Source of the DNA: Polyangium spumosum
GTDB lineage: Bacteria > Myxococcota_A > Polyangia > Polyangiales > Polyangiaceae
Length of the DNA stretch: 64,000 nt
Assembly: GCF_009649845.1 (NCBI RefSeq)
Contig: NZ_WJIE01000005.1
Coordinates: forward strand, 558,001 to 622,000
Reading direction: 5' to 3'
Every line of letters starts with the position of its first letter. Positions within the stretch are counted from its first letter, which is position 1. The notes beneath the pieces are model-generated. The model was not told where the DNA came from and did no database searches. It saw nothing but the letters and a program-made list of their open reading frames with translations. Of this stretch, positions 46,978 to 56,501 are shown piece by piece. A program made the position numbers and the translations under genes.

Positions 46978-48940
46978 CCGGGGGCGCCTCGGGCGCGGGC
47001 GCGGACGGAGCCTTCTTCCCGGGGCCCGCGATCGGCGTCGCCGACGACGGCCCCATGGGCAGGTCCTTCAAGAGCGGCGCGGGGATCGGGATGCCGCCGC
47101 CTTCATCATCGTCGTCGCCCGTCGCCTCGACGGAGCCCGACGGCTGGATCGCCGCCGGATCCCCGGCCGGCTGCGGCGCTTGCGGAGCCTCGGGCGCCCC
47201 TTCTGCCGCAGGCGCGGCGCTCGCCGCCGGCGAGGGCGCGGCCACGGGCGCAGGCGCGGGCTTCTCGGGCGGAGGCTCGGGGAGCGGGATCGCGTCGAGG
47301 CGCCGATCGAGCTCGGCCTTCGCCTCCAGGAACGCGGCGCGATCCATCGGCGGCAGCACACGCTCGCCGTCCATCTGCAGCGTCAAGGCGTCGAAGAACT
47401 TGCCGTCCTTCTTCGCGCTGAAGTGCAGGTGCGGGCCCGTCGATCGGCCCGTCGAGCCGACGTAACCCACGAGCTGGTGCACGCCGATCTTCATGCCGAT
47501 CTTGATGCTCGGCGCGAAACGCGAGAGGTGCGCGTAGCCCGTCTGGATGCCGTTCGGGTGCATGATCGTCACCAGGTTCCCGCTCGGACCCGCGGGCCCC
47601 ACCCAGTCGACCGTGCCTTTGTAGGCCGAGTACACCGGCGTCCCCATCGGCGCGCCGAAGTCCGTGCCGTTGTGCGGCATCACCTTCTTCAGCACGGGGT
47701 GCTTCCGCTTCGGGTTGAAGTGCGACGTCACCGGCGCGCCCGGGCACGGCATGCGCCAGCCTCCCGAGTACGGCTGCTTGCCGCGATCGTCCCAGTAACC
47801 ACGCGCCTCCTGGCCGTGGAAGGCGTAGACGCGGATCGGCTTCTCCGCGGGATCGGCCGGCCTGTACTCGAGCGCGACGATCTTCTTGTACCGCGCGAAG
47901 AGCCCGAGCGCGGTCTCCTCCACCGCGATCACCCGCACGGTGGAGCCCTCCTCGAACGCCTCCGACGAGATGCGCCCGCCGAGCGCGTCGTCGATCGTGT
48001 CGATGATCCCGTCTTCGAGGCCGCCGAACTGGTACGCCGCGACGAGATCCTTGCCCACGTAAAACGCGCCCGTGACCTCGGCCTCGGCGACCTTCATGTC
48101 GAGCCGCGTGCCGACGAGGAGGCCGGTCTGGTCCTCGCGCGCCTGGTAGACCTCGAGCGGCGAGACCTCGAATTCGAAGGCGCGGACCTTCTTCGTCGCG
48201 CGGTCGAGCGCCACGAAGAACTTGTCCTTGCGGCCGCACTTGTCGAACTTCCGCGTCCCCTCGAAGGCCTTCATGATCCGGTAGGTCTGGGCCTTCGGGA
48301 CGTCCTTGCTCGCGAGCGCTGCCACGAAGCTCTGCCGATCGATCGTCCCCGACAGGATCTGCACCGACGGATCCTTCGCGAGCTCCGACAGCCGCCACGG
48401 CCCCGGGATCGGCTCGCGCTTGCGCTTCTGCGGCTGCGCCTTCGCCGCGTCCGTGTTCTCCGGCGTCGAGGCCTGGTTCGAGAGCGCGGCGCCCGCGATG
48501 AGCGCGCGCTCGTTGCGCGGCGGCACCACCTGGATCAAGAGCGCGATGATCGACGTCACCGTCGCGAGGCCGAACAGGCTGCCGAAGATCGCCGTCATGC
48601 GCGGCGTGAGGTGCACGCCTGCATGCGCGCGGGGCGGTAAAGGCCGGGCCGCGGGGCCTTCGAGCCCCGACGAGAGCGGCGCCCCTGCGCTGCCCCCGAG
48701 CCCCGAGAGCGGGCCTCGTGGCGCGGCCGGCGGGCCCTCGGCCTCGCGCCTTCGCAGCGGCACGACCAGCCGCGATCTCGAAGCGTCCGTGACGCTCCCT
48801 CCCGGCTCGGGCGACGCGTCGTGCAGGTCGTCGAGCTCGGGCGCTCGGGAGCGCTCCTCGACGGGGATGATCGGCTCCGGGACGTCCGCCACGGGATGCA
48901 CGTACCCCGAGCAGACGGAGGCGGCAACCGCTACGTGCAT
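46946..48940 (-). CDS. Membrane-anchored M23 (LytM-type) peptidoglycan peptidase
   Basis: 664 residues: a long disordered acidic N-terminal cytoplasmic region (about 1-110), one membrane helix (FGSLFGLATVTSIIALLIQV), then a periplasmic part. The periplasmic part has an OapA/LysM-like segment (SGTIDRQSFVAALASKDVPKAQTYRIMKAF) and a C-terminal M23 domain. Zinc ligands are seen in HNGTDFGAPMGTPVYSAYKG (HxxxD) and STGPHLHFSA (HxH). Such enzymes cut peptide cross-links or act as wall-hydrolase activators; here the catalytic residues are complete. The C-terminal tail is Pro/Ala-rich and acidic. The frame stays open far upstream, antisense to other genes; the start at 48940 is chosen by position. Confidence 0.85.
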   Translation of the reverse strand: MHVAVAASVCSGYVHPVADVPEPIIPVEERSRAPELDDLHDASPEPGGSVTDASRSRLVVPLRRREAEGPPAAPRGPLSGLGGSAGAPLSSGLEGPAARPLPPRAHAGVHLTPRMTAIFGSLFGLATVTSIIALLIQVVPPRNERALIAGAALSNQASTPENTDAAKAQPQKRKREPIPGPWRLSELAKDPSVQILSGTIDRQSFVAALASKDVPKAQTYRIMKAFEGTRKFDKCGRKDKFFVALDRATKKVRAFEFEVSPLEVYQAREDQTGLLVGTRLDMKVAEAEVTGAFYVGKDLVAAYQFGGLEDGIIDTIDDALGGRISSEAFEEGSTVRVIAVEETALGLFARYKKIVALEYRPADPAEKPIRVYAFHGQEARGYWDDRGKQPYSGGWRMPCPGAPVTSHFNPKRKHPVLKKVMPHNGTDFGAPMGTPVYSAYKGTVDWVGPAGPSGNLVTIMHPNGIQTGYAHLSRFAPSIKIGMKIGVHQLVGYVGSTGRSTGPHLHFSAKKDGKFFDALTLQMDGERVLPPMDRAAFLEAKAELDRRLDAIPLPEPPPEKPAPAPVAAPSPAASAAPAAEGAPEAPQAPQPAGDPAAIQPSGSVEATGDDDDEGGGIPIPAPLLKDLPMGPSSATPIAGPGKKAPSAPAPEAPPDDPDEDAEAH

Positions 48941-49042
48941 GCCGGGGCGATCCCATCCGCCTCGGTCGAAGTGTTGGAAAACGTAGGCTTTTTTCGCCGG
49001 GGTGCGTCGCCGAGTTGGCTCGGCCGACGTAAGCTTCGGCGC

Positions 49043-49798
49043 ATGGATGAGCGCCTCAAGGATCTGCTCCGCGTCGCGCGCGAGCACTACCAACGACGGG
49101 ATTACGACCGCGCCGAGCCCGCCCTGAGACAAGCGCTCGCGCTCCATGGCGAGCTCGCCGACGTGCACGACATGCTGGGCGTGATCCTCCACGATCGCGG
49201 GGATCTCGTGGGCGCGCGTTTCCACTTCGCGAACGCCGCGCGGATCAACCCGGCTTACACCGAGGCCCTCATGAACCTCGCGGTCACCCACGCCGACCTC
49301 GGCGACTACGAGTCGGCGCGCGAGGTCTATCGCCGCATCCAGTCGGAGAACACGGGCACCACGAACGATCCCTTCGTGCGGGGCAAAATCGCCAACATGC
49401 ACGCGGACCTGGCGCAGGCCTACCTCGACGCCGGCAGCCCGCGCGACGCCATCGCCGAGCTGCGCCGCGCCGTCGACCTCTGCCCGCGTTTCCCGGACCT
49501 CCAGACGCGCCTCGGCACCCTCTACCGCGACCAGGGCAACCACGCCCTCGCCCGCGAGTGTTACACCGCGGCCATCGAGGCGAACCCGAAGTACGCGCCG
49601 GCCCACGTCCTGCTCGGCCTCACCATGCTCGCGCTCGGCAGCGCCGATCAGGCCGTCGCCTGCTTCCGCTCGGCGCTCTCGGTCGACCCGGACAACAAGA
49701 GCGCGAAGATGTACCTTCGCCTCGTCGAGGCCCAGCGCAACGCGCGCGCGGCCAAGCAGCAGAGCCGCTCCCGCGAAGGAGCACAAACTCCAACGTAA
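49043..49798 (+). CDS. TPR repeat protein
   Basis: 251 residues built almost wholly from tetratricopeptide repeats, about six: REHYQRRDYDRAEPALRQAL, HDMLGVILHDRGDLVGARFHF, MNLAVTHADLGDYESAREVY, ADLAQAYLDAGSPRDAIAEL, LGTLYRDQGNHALARECY, LGLTMLALGSADQAVACF. A protein-interaction scaffold, with no signal peptide. Its TAA is followed with no gap by the TTG of the DUF2062-methyltransferase gene, in the same reading frame, so the two are closely tied. Confidence 0.9.
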   Translation: MDERLKDLLRVAREHYQRRDYDRAEPALRQALALHGELADVHDMLGVILHDRGDLVGARFHFANAARINPAYTEALMNLAVTHADLGDYESAREVYRRIQSENTGTTNDPFVRGKIANMHADLAQAYLDAGSPRDAIAELRRAVDLCPRFPDLQTRLGTLYRDQGNHALARECYTAAIEANPKYAPAHVLLGLTMLALGSADQAVACFRSALSVDPDNKSAKMYLRLVEAQRNARAAKQQSRSREGAQTPT

Positions 49799-51016
49799 TT
49801 GGCCACCTTCTCCCTCTGGCGCGAAGAACTCCGCCGCGCCTTCCGCGACCTCCAAGGCGAGGACCTCTCTCCCGCGCGGCTCGGCGCCGCCGTCGCCGTC
49901 GGCCTGTTCATCGGCGCGCTGCCCGTCTTCGGCTTCCACCTCCTGCTCGTCCTCGTCGTCTGCCTGAAGCTCCGCCTCCACGCCGTGCTCGCGTACGCCG
50001 CGGCGAACGTCTCGAACCCCTTCTTCGCCCCCTTCCTCCTCACCGCGGAGATCCAGGCCGGCGCCCGCCTGCGCACCGGCGCGTGGCTCCGCCTCGACCA
50101 TCCGATCGAGGCCGGCTACGGCGCCCTCGCCGACTTCGCCGGCTTCATGCTCGTCGGCGCTCCTCTCGTTGGCCTCGCCCTCGCCGCCGCCGGCTTTGCC
50201 CTCACCTTCGGCTTCGTCCTCGCCAAGCGCGCGATCCGCCCCGCGTCCGGCGCGCTGCCGCCCTATCGCCTCCCCGACGACGCGCCTCCCTGGATCGTCG
50301 CCGCCGAGCGCGTCGCCTCGCGGTACGCCGCCCCCGACAGCCCCTCGGCGGCCGACAAGAGCCTCTTTCACTACGTCCGCATCAAGCTCTCGCTCGACCC
50401 GGTCGCGCGCCTCATCGCCGACATCGAGGGCGACCACGACGGCGCGCTCGGCGACGTGCTCGACATCGGCACGGGCCGCGGCCAGCTCCCGATCCTCCTG
50501 CTCGCGCTCGGCCGCGCCCGCCGCGCCCACGGGCTCGACTGGGACGAGGCCAAGATCGAAGCCGCGCGCCGCGCCGCCGCGACGCGGCCCGACGGAGACG
50601 CGCCCGCGCCGGCCACGTTCGCCCGCGAGGACGCGCGCCGCTTCGAGGCCACGCCCGCCGACACCGTCCTGCTCATCGACCTCCTGCACTACTTCACGAT
50701 CGAAGAGCAGGACGCGATCCTCCGCTGCGCCGCCGACCACGTGAAGCCGGGAGGCCGCCTCCTCGTGCGCGAGGCCGACACCGAGCGCGGCTTCCGCAGC
50801 TTCGCCACCTTGCTCGAGGAAAAAATCTTCACCACCCTGCGCTTCAACCGCGGCGAGCGTGTTCGTTTCCGGCCCGCGCGTAGCATCACCGAGCTCCTCG
50901 AAGCGCGCGGATTCCGCTGCGACGTCCTGCCGGCCTGGGGCTCGACGCCCTTCTCGAACGTCCTCATCGTCGCGCGCCGCCCGGCCGTGTCGCTGGAGAA
51001 TGCCCCCGCGGCGTGA
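49799..51016 (+). CDS. DUF2062 membrane protein fused to a SAM methyltransferase
   Basis: About 405 residues. The N-terminal half (about 10-150) is a DUF2062 domain (LGAAVAVGLFIGALPVFGFHLLLVLVVC, AANVSNPFFAPFLL) with three membrane spans. The C-terminal half (about 190-395) is a class I methyltransferase with SAM motif I VLDIGTGRGQLPILLLALG, the acidic motif II region LDWDEAKIEAARR, and a later LLIDLLHYF. The start is a TTG at 49799, immediately after the TAA of the TPR gene and in frame with it. There is no ATG near the domain start and no good ribosome-binding site, so translation probably depends on coupling. Substrate unknown, likely a lipid or lipid-linked molecule. Confidence 0.82.
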   Translation: MATFSLWREELRRAFRDLQGEDLSPARLGAAVAVGLFIGALPVFGFHLLLVLVVCLKLRLHAVLAYAAANVSNPFFAPFLLTAEIQAGARLRTGAWLRLDHPIEAGYGALADFAGFMLVGAPLVGLALAAAGFALTFGFVLAKRAIRPASGALPPYRLPDDAPPWIVAAERVASRYAAPDSPSAADKSLFHYVRIKLSLDPVARLIADIEGDHDGALGDVLDIGTGRGQLPILLLALGRARRAHGLDWDEAKIEAARRAAATRPDGDAPAPATFAREDARRFEATPADTVLLIDLLHYFTIEEQDAILRCAADHVKPGGRLLVREADTERGFRSFATLLEEKIFTTLRFNRGERVRFRPARSITELLEARGFRCDVLPAWGSTPFSNVLIVARRPAVSLENAPAA

Positions 51017-51081
51017 TCCCGCGGCGCCGCGCGATTCCGTGCGCCCCGCACGTTCGTCCCTGTGTGATACCGTCCGCGCCG

Positions 51082-52706
<1,625 letters not shown>

Positions 52707-52710
<4 letters not shown>

Positions 52711-54011
52711 TCCGCCATGCCCTCGTCGTTTCCCTCTTCGCCCTGACGATCTCCACGGGCGCCCTCGCGCAGCCGCGCCCCGCGCCGGCGCCCGCGAAGG
52801 CCGCGGATCCGGCCGCCGCCGCGCCGATGGCGATCGTCGGCGGGCGCGTCCACACGGGCACGGGCGAGGTCCTCGAAGAGGCCACGATCCTCCTCGACAA
52901 TGGCCTCGTCCAGAAAATCGGCAAAGGCCTCGCCGTCCCTGCGGGTATCCCCACGATCGACGCCAAGGGCGCCATCGTCACGCCTGGCTTCGTCGACGCG
53001 CTCACGGCCGTCGGCCTCGTCGAGGTCTCGCTCGAAGAGGGCACGCACCACGACAATCGTGGCGGCAAGGACCCCATTCGCGCCGCCTTCCGCGCCGCCG
53101 ACGGCTACAACCCCGCCTCCACCGTCGTCGGTATCACGCGCGCCGAGGGCGTCACGTCTGCCGGCGTCGTCCCCGTGGGTGGCCTTTTTTCCGGACAATC
53201 CGCCTGGGCCGACCTCGACGGCGACACCCGCGAGGCGGCCCTCGCGCAAGGCCCGCTCGCGATCCACGTCCACCTCGACGGCGGCCTCGACGGTGACCGC
53301 GGCGGCCCGGCTTCGGCCTTGCTCCTCGCGCGTGAGGTCTTCGACGACGCCCGTACGTTCCAGAAAAACCGCGCCGCCTGGGAGCGCAACCAGAGCCGCC
53401 CCTTCGCGGCGAGCCGGCTCGACCTCGAATCGATCACGCTCGCCCTCGCCGGCCGGATCCCCGTCGTCTTCCACGTCGATCGCGCCGCCGACATCCTCGC
53501 CGCCGTCGCGCTCGCGAAGGAGTTTGGCCTCCGCCCCGTCATCGCGGGTGGCGCCGAGGCGTGGAAGGTCGCCTCGCGCCTCGCGGAATCGAAGGTCTCG
53601 GTGATGGTCAATCCCCTCGAACCCGGGCCCACGAGCTTCGACACCCTCGGCACGCGCGACGACAATGCCGCGCTCCTCCACGCCGCGGGCGTCTCCGTCG
53701 TCATCACCACGAACGACACCCACAATGCGCGCAAGCTCCGCCAGGTCGCCGGCAACGCCGTCCGCGCCGGATTGCCGCACGCGGCGGCGATCGCGGCGAT
53801 CACGCGCGCGCCGGCCGAGGCTTATGGGCTCGGCGCGAAATACGGCACGCTCGCCCCGGGCAAGGTCGCCAATCTCGTGGTCTGGTCCGGCGACCCGCTG
53901 GAGATCGCCTCGCGCCCGCTCGCCGTCGTCATTCGTGGCAAGAAGGTCGACCTCGCGAACCGCCAATCGGCCCTCTTTTCGCGTTACAGAAAGCTCCCTG
54001 CCGCCCGGTGA
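52707..54011 (+). CDS. Amidohydrolase-like protein lacking the HxH metal motif
   Basis: 434 residues, signal peptide (ALVVSLFALTISTGALAQP), same fold group as the preceding gene (MAIVGGRVHTGTGEVLEEATILLDNGLV, VTPGFVDALTAVGLVEVS). Where HxH should lie the sequence reads DALTAVG, so the two metal-binding histidines are gone. The later VVFHVDRAADILAAV and TTNDTHNARKLRQVAGNAV remain. It may be an inactive subunit, a partner needed for assembly, or an enzyme with another metal arrangement. It starts at a GTG overlapping the upstream stop (GTGA), with GGAGG before it; its own stop overlaps the third gene the same way. Confidence 0.82.
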
Positions 54012-54376
54012 ACGCGCCCGCCCCGCCTCGTTTTCGTATCCGCCTCTTCCTCGAGCGCCTCGCCGTCGGCCATTTCTTCGGCTACCCGCTCGCCTTCGTG
54101 TGGGCGGTCGCCTCGATGCCCGTCACGATCCACCTGCATTTCGAGCGCCTCTCGCGGATCGAGCACGACACCGAGTTGATGGGCCAGCTCGTCGTCCGCC
54201 TCGTCGCCTGGCCCGCGGGCGTGGTGTTCGTCCTCTCGCACCTCTTCGCAATCGCGTGGGGGCTCGTGCAGGAGAAGCGACGCGGGCAATGGGTCTTCCT
54301 CGGCGGGTTCGGCGTGCTCCTCGGGACGGGCGTGCTCTTCGGGGCGGGGAGCTGGCTCTGGTTGTATTTGCGGTGA
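54008..54376 (+). CDS. Small integral membrane protein, third gene of the amidohydrolase operon
   Basis: 122 residues from a GTG overlapping the amidohydrolase stop (GTGA). It has three hydrophobic segments (FGYPLAFVWAVASMPVTIHL, LVVRLVAWPAGVVFVLSHLFAIAWGL, WVFLGGFGVLLGTGVLFGAGSWLWLYL). No family recognised. Coupling suggests it works with the amidohydrolase pair, for example as an inner-membrane anchor or transporter of the product (inference). The hairpin array begins 4 bp after the stop. Confidence 0.7.
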   Translation: MNAPAPPRFRIRLFLERLAVGHFFGYPLAFVWAVASMPVTIHLHFERLSRIEHDTELMGQLVVRLVAWPAGVVFVLSHLFAIAWGLVQEKRRGQWVFLGGFGVLLGTGVLFGAGSWLWLYLR

Positions 54377-54380
54377 CGCC

Positions 54381-54622
54381 CCGGAGGCTCACGCGAGCCT
54401 CCCGGCGGATACCTACCGACCGCCGGAGGTTGGCTTCATCTCAAAGGCGAGCACCTGCCACCTTCCGGAGGCTCACGCGAGCCTCCCGGCGGGTACCTAC
54501 CGACCGTCCGGAGGCTCGCGCGAGCCTCCCGGCGGGTACCCACCACCTTCCGGAGGCTCGCGCGAGCCTCCCGGCGGTCACCCACCACCTTCCGGAGGGC
54601 TCACGCGAGCCTTCCGGGAGTA
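54381..54622. repeat. Array of 42-bp hairpin-forming repeats
   Basis: Five near-identical palindromes of the form GGAGGCTCRCGCGAGCCTCC begin at 54383, 54467, 54510, 54552 and 54594. A degenerate sixth unit fills the place near 54424, giving a period of 42 to 43 bp. Arms are 7 bp (GGAGGCT/AGCCTCC) extended by GCGC pairs; the spacers are CCGGCGGGTACCYACCACC-like. The fifth unit has compensating changes in both arms (GGAGGGCT with AGCCTTCC). The array fills the 266-bp gap between convergent genes. Confidence 0.85.
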
Positions 54623-54642
54623 GGGAAGGCCACGTTCCCGGC

Positions 54643-55854
54643 TCATCGGATCTCCAGATACCGCAGGTCCACGCTCTCCTGCGGCCCGTCATTGTCCCCG
54701 AGCAACCACGCCCTCGAATCCTCCCCGATCGGCGAAACCGGCCCGATCTTCCGCACCGACCCGTCCCCCTTCGTCGCTCCCTTTATCGAGATCTCCCGCC
54801 CGTTCGGCAGGTATCGCGCCCGCACCTCGAGCGCCTGCTCGCGCGACCATTCGAGCCCCTCGATGACCAGGCTATCCGTCGATCCCACCTCGAGCAGCGT
54901 CAACGTCCCGCCCGGGTTCATCCGGAGAAACACGTTGTCGTCCTCCACGGCCACGAGGTCGTGCACCACCGTCTGCTCGCTCGACGCGTAATGCGGCGCG
55001 TACCGGATCGTCACGTCGAAATAACCCGACGGCGCGAAATCCTCCAGGTCGACGTTCAGCCGATCCGCGTCCCGGTTCACCGGCGCCCCATTCGTGGGGA
55101 TGAAGCTCGAAGGGTACGTCCCGACCTCCACCTGCGCCCCGAAGACGACGAACTCCGTCGGGCCCATGATCGCCGGCGCGTCCCCGATCGAATCCGTGAC
55201 GATGTACAGATTCCCCTGATCACTCGCGGCTCTCTTCACGTCGTACCGCTCCCACGCGCCCGCGTCGACGCTCACGAACGACGAATCCCCATAACCGAAA
55301 TACGCATACGGCGCCTCGCCGCCCGTCCCCATCACCCAGGCCGACGCGACCTGGCCGCCCTCCACGACGATGAAGGGCGCGATCTGGCTCCCCTCGGACC
55401 GCAGGCGCACGCCTCCCGCCCCGCCCGCAGGGTCGGGCGCCCCGGGCTCGACGATCATCGGGCTCATGGGCAACGTTTGCCAGCCGGCCCCTCCCCAATC
55501 GCTGTACGGGTTCAGGTTCGTCCGCTCCGTCTCCATGACGAGACCCCAGCCCATTCCCACGTTTCGTGGCCTCGCCTCGCCCTTCAGGTATCCGAGCCGT
55601 AATGTACCGGGACCAACCTGCGACGTGCGCGGCGCCTCGGTCCTGTTGAAATACTCCAGCCATTCCGGCGTCGTGTACATCATCTCCGGCCCGGGATCGG
55701 TCGCCTCCCACACGAGCGGATCCCGCGGCGGCAGGCTGCCCGGATCCTCGTCGAGCGAGAGCTCGCTCCGCAGCCCGCCCACGACCTGACAGCCCAGGGA
55801 CGGGGCCACGAGGATCCCGAGCCCGAAGACTGTTTTTGCCTTCCAAGCGCGCAT
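54643..55854 (-). CDS. LamG/concanavalin-type lectin-fold lipoprotein
   Basis: 403 residues, lipobox SLGC (signal GLGILVAPSLGC). The first part resembles phage and carbohydrate-binding modules with a jelly-roll fold: APRTSQVGPGTLRLGYL, MIVEPGAPDPAGGAGGVRLR, YIVTDSIGDAPAIMGPTEFVVFGAQVEVGTYPSSFIPTNGAPVNRDADRL, where the TYPSSFIPT segment is typical of LamG-like tail and carbohydrate-binding proteins. The C-terminal half (YFDVTIRYAPHYASSEQ... through RYLEIR) is strand-rich and may be a second such domain. It is probably surface-exposed and binds a polysaccharide. Its stop faces the hairpin array. Confidence 0.7.
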   Translation of the reverse strand: MRAWKAKTVFGLGILVAPSLGCQVVGGLRSELSLDEDPGSLPPRDPLVWEATDPGPEMMYTTPEWLEYFNRTEAPRTSQVGPGTLRLGYLKGEARPRNVGMGWGLVMETERTNLNPYSDWGGAGWQTLPMSPMIVEPGAPDPAGGAGGVRLRSEGSQIAPFIVVEGGQVASAWVMGTGGEAPYAYFGYGDSSFVSVDAGAWERYDVKRAASDQGNLYIVTDSIGDAPAIMGPTEFVVFGAQVEVGTYPSSFIPTNGAPVNRDADRLNVDLEDFAPSGYFDVTIRYAPHYASSEQTVVHDLVAVEDDNVFLRMNPGGTLTLLEVGSTDSLVIEGLEWSREQALEVRARYLPNGREISIKGATKGDGSVRKIGPVSPIGEDSRAWLLGDNDGPQESVDLRYLEIR

Positions 55855-55900
55855 CTTGCTAAGCTCCACGGAGGCCAAGATACACCACGGAGAGGCCCTC

Positions 55901-56497
55901 ATGAAGCGACGCGCCCCCGCAGCCGAGAGAAATCGCGAGCCCATCCTGGACGTCCTCCAGCGCGTCCTCCCGGATGGAGCATTCACCCTCGAAATCGCCA
56001 GCGGCTCGGGCCAGCACGCCGCGCACTTCGCGGCCCACCTGCCCGGCGTCACCTTTCAGCCGACCGACCCCGACCCCGCCGCGATCACCAGCATCGAGGC
56101 CTACCGCGCCGAGCTCGACCTGCCGAACTTCCTCGGCCCCTTGCGGCTCGACGCCGCCGAGGACACCTGGCCCGTCACCCGCGCCGACGCCGTCGTCTGC
56201 ATCAACATGATTCACATCGCCCCCTTTCGAGCGTGCGAGGGCCTCTTCCGCGGCGCCGCGCGTATCCTCCCCCCGGGCGGCGTGCTCTTCACCTACGGCC
56301 CTTATCGTTTCTCCGGCGCGTTCACCGCGCCGAGCAACGAGGCCTTCGACGCCTCGTTACGCGAAATGGACCCGTCCTACGGCGTGCGGGACGTCGACGA
56401 CCTCGACCGCCTCGCGTCGCAATGGGGGTTCGTCCGCGAGGAGACCGTGCCCATGCCCGCCAACAATCACTGCCTCGTCTTCCGCAAGACGGCCTGA
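55901..56497 (+). CDS. DUF938 family methyltransferase-like protein
   Basis: 198 residues of the DUF938 group, which has a Rossmann-fold SAM-methyltransferase core: NREPILDVLQRVLP, TLEIASGSGQHAAHFAAHLPG as motif I, QPTDPDP, VVCINMIHIAPF, and YGPYRFSGAFTAPSNEAFD. There is a GGAGAGG ribosome-binding site before the ATG. Substrate unknown. It is divergent from the lectin-fold gene by 46 bp and converges on the next gene with a 4-bp gap. Confidence 0.85.
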   Translation: MKRRAPAAERNREPILDVLQRVLPDGAFTLEIASGSGQHAAHFAAHLPGVTFQPTDPDPAAITSIEAYRAELDLPNFLGPLRLDAAEDTWPVTRADAVVCINMIHIAPFRACEGLFRGAARILPPGGVLFTYGPYRFSGAFTAPSNEAFDASLREMDPSYGVRDVDDLDRLASQWGFVREETVPMPANNHCLVFRKTA

Positions 56498-56501
56498 ACG
56501 A

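Noticed and set aside
48941-50740. Long 5-prime extension of the M23 peptidase frame
   Set aside because: It runs antisense through the TPR and DUF2062-methyltransferase genes, both recognised families on the other strand.
54381-54622. CRISPR array
   Set aside because: The spacers are themselves conserved and the palindromic units vary in step with them, so this is a tandem repeat rather than repeat-spacer structure.
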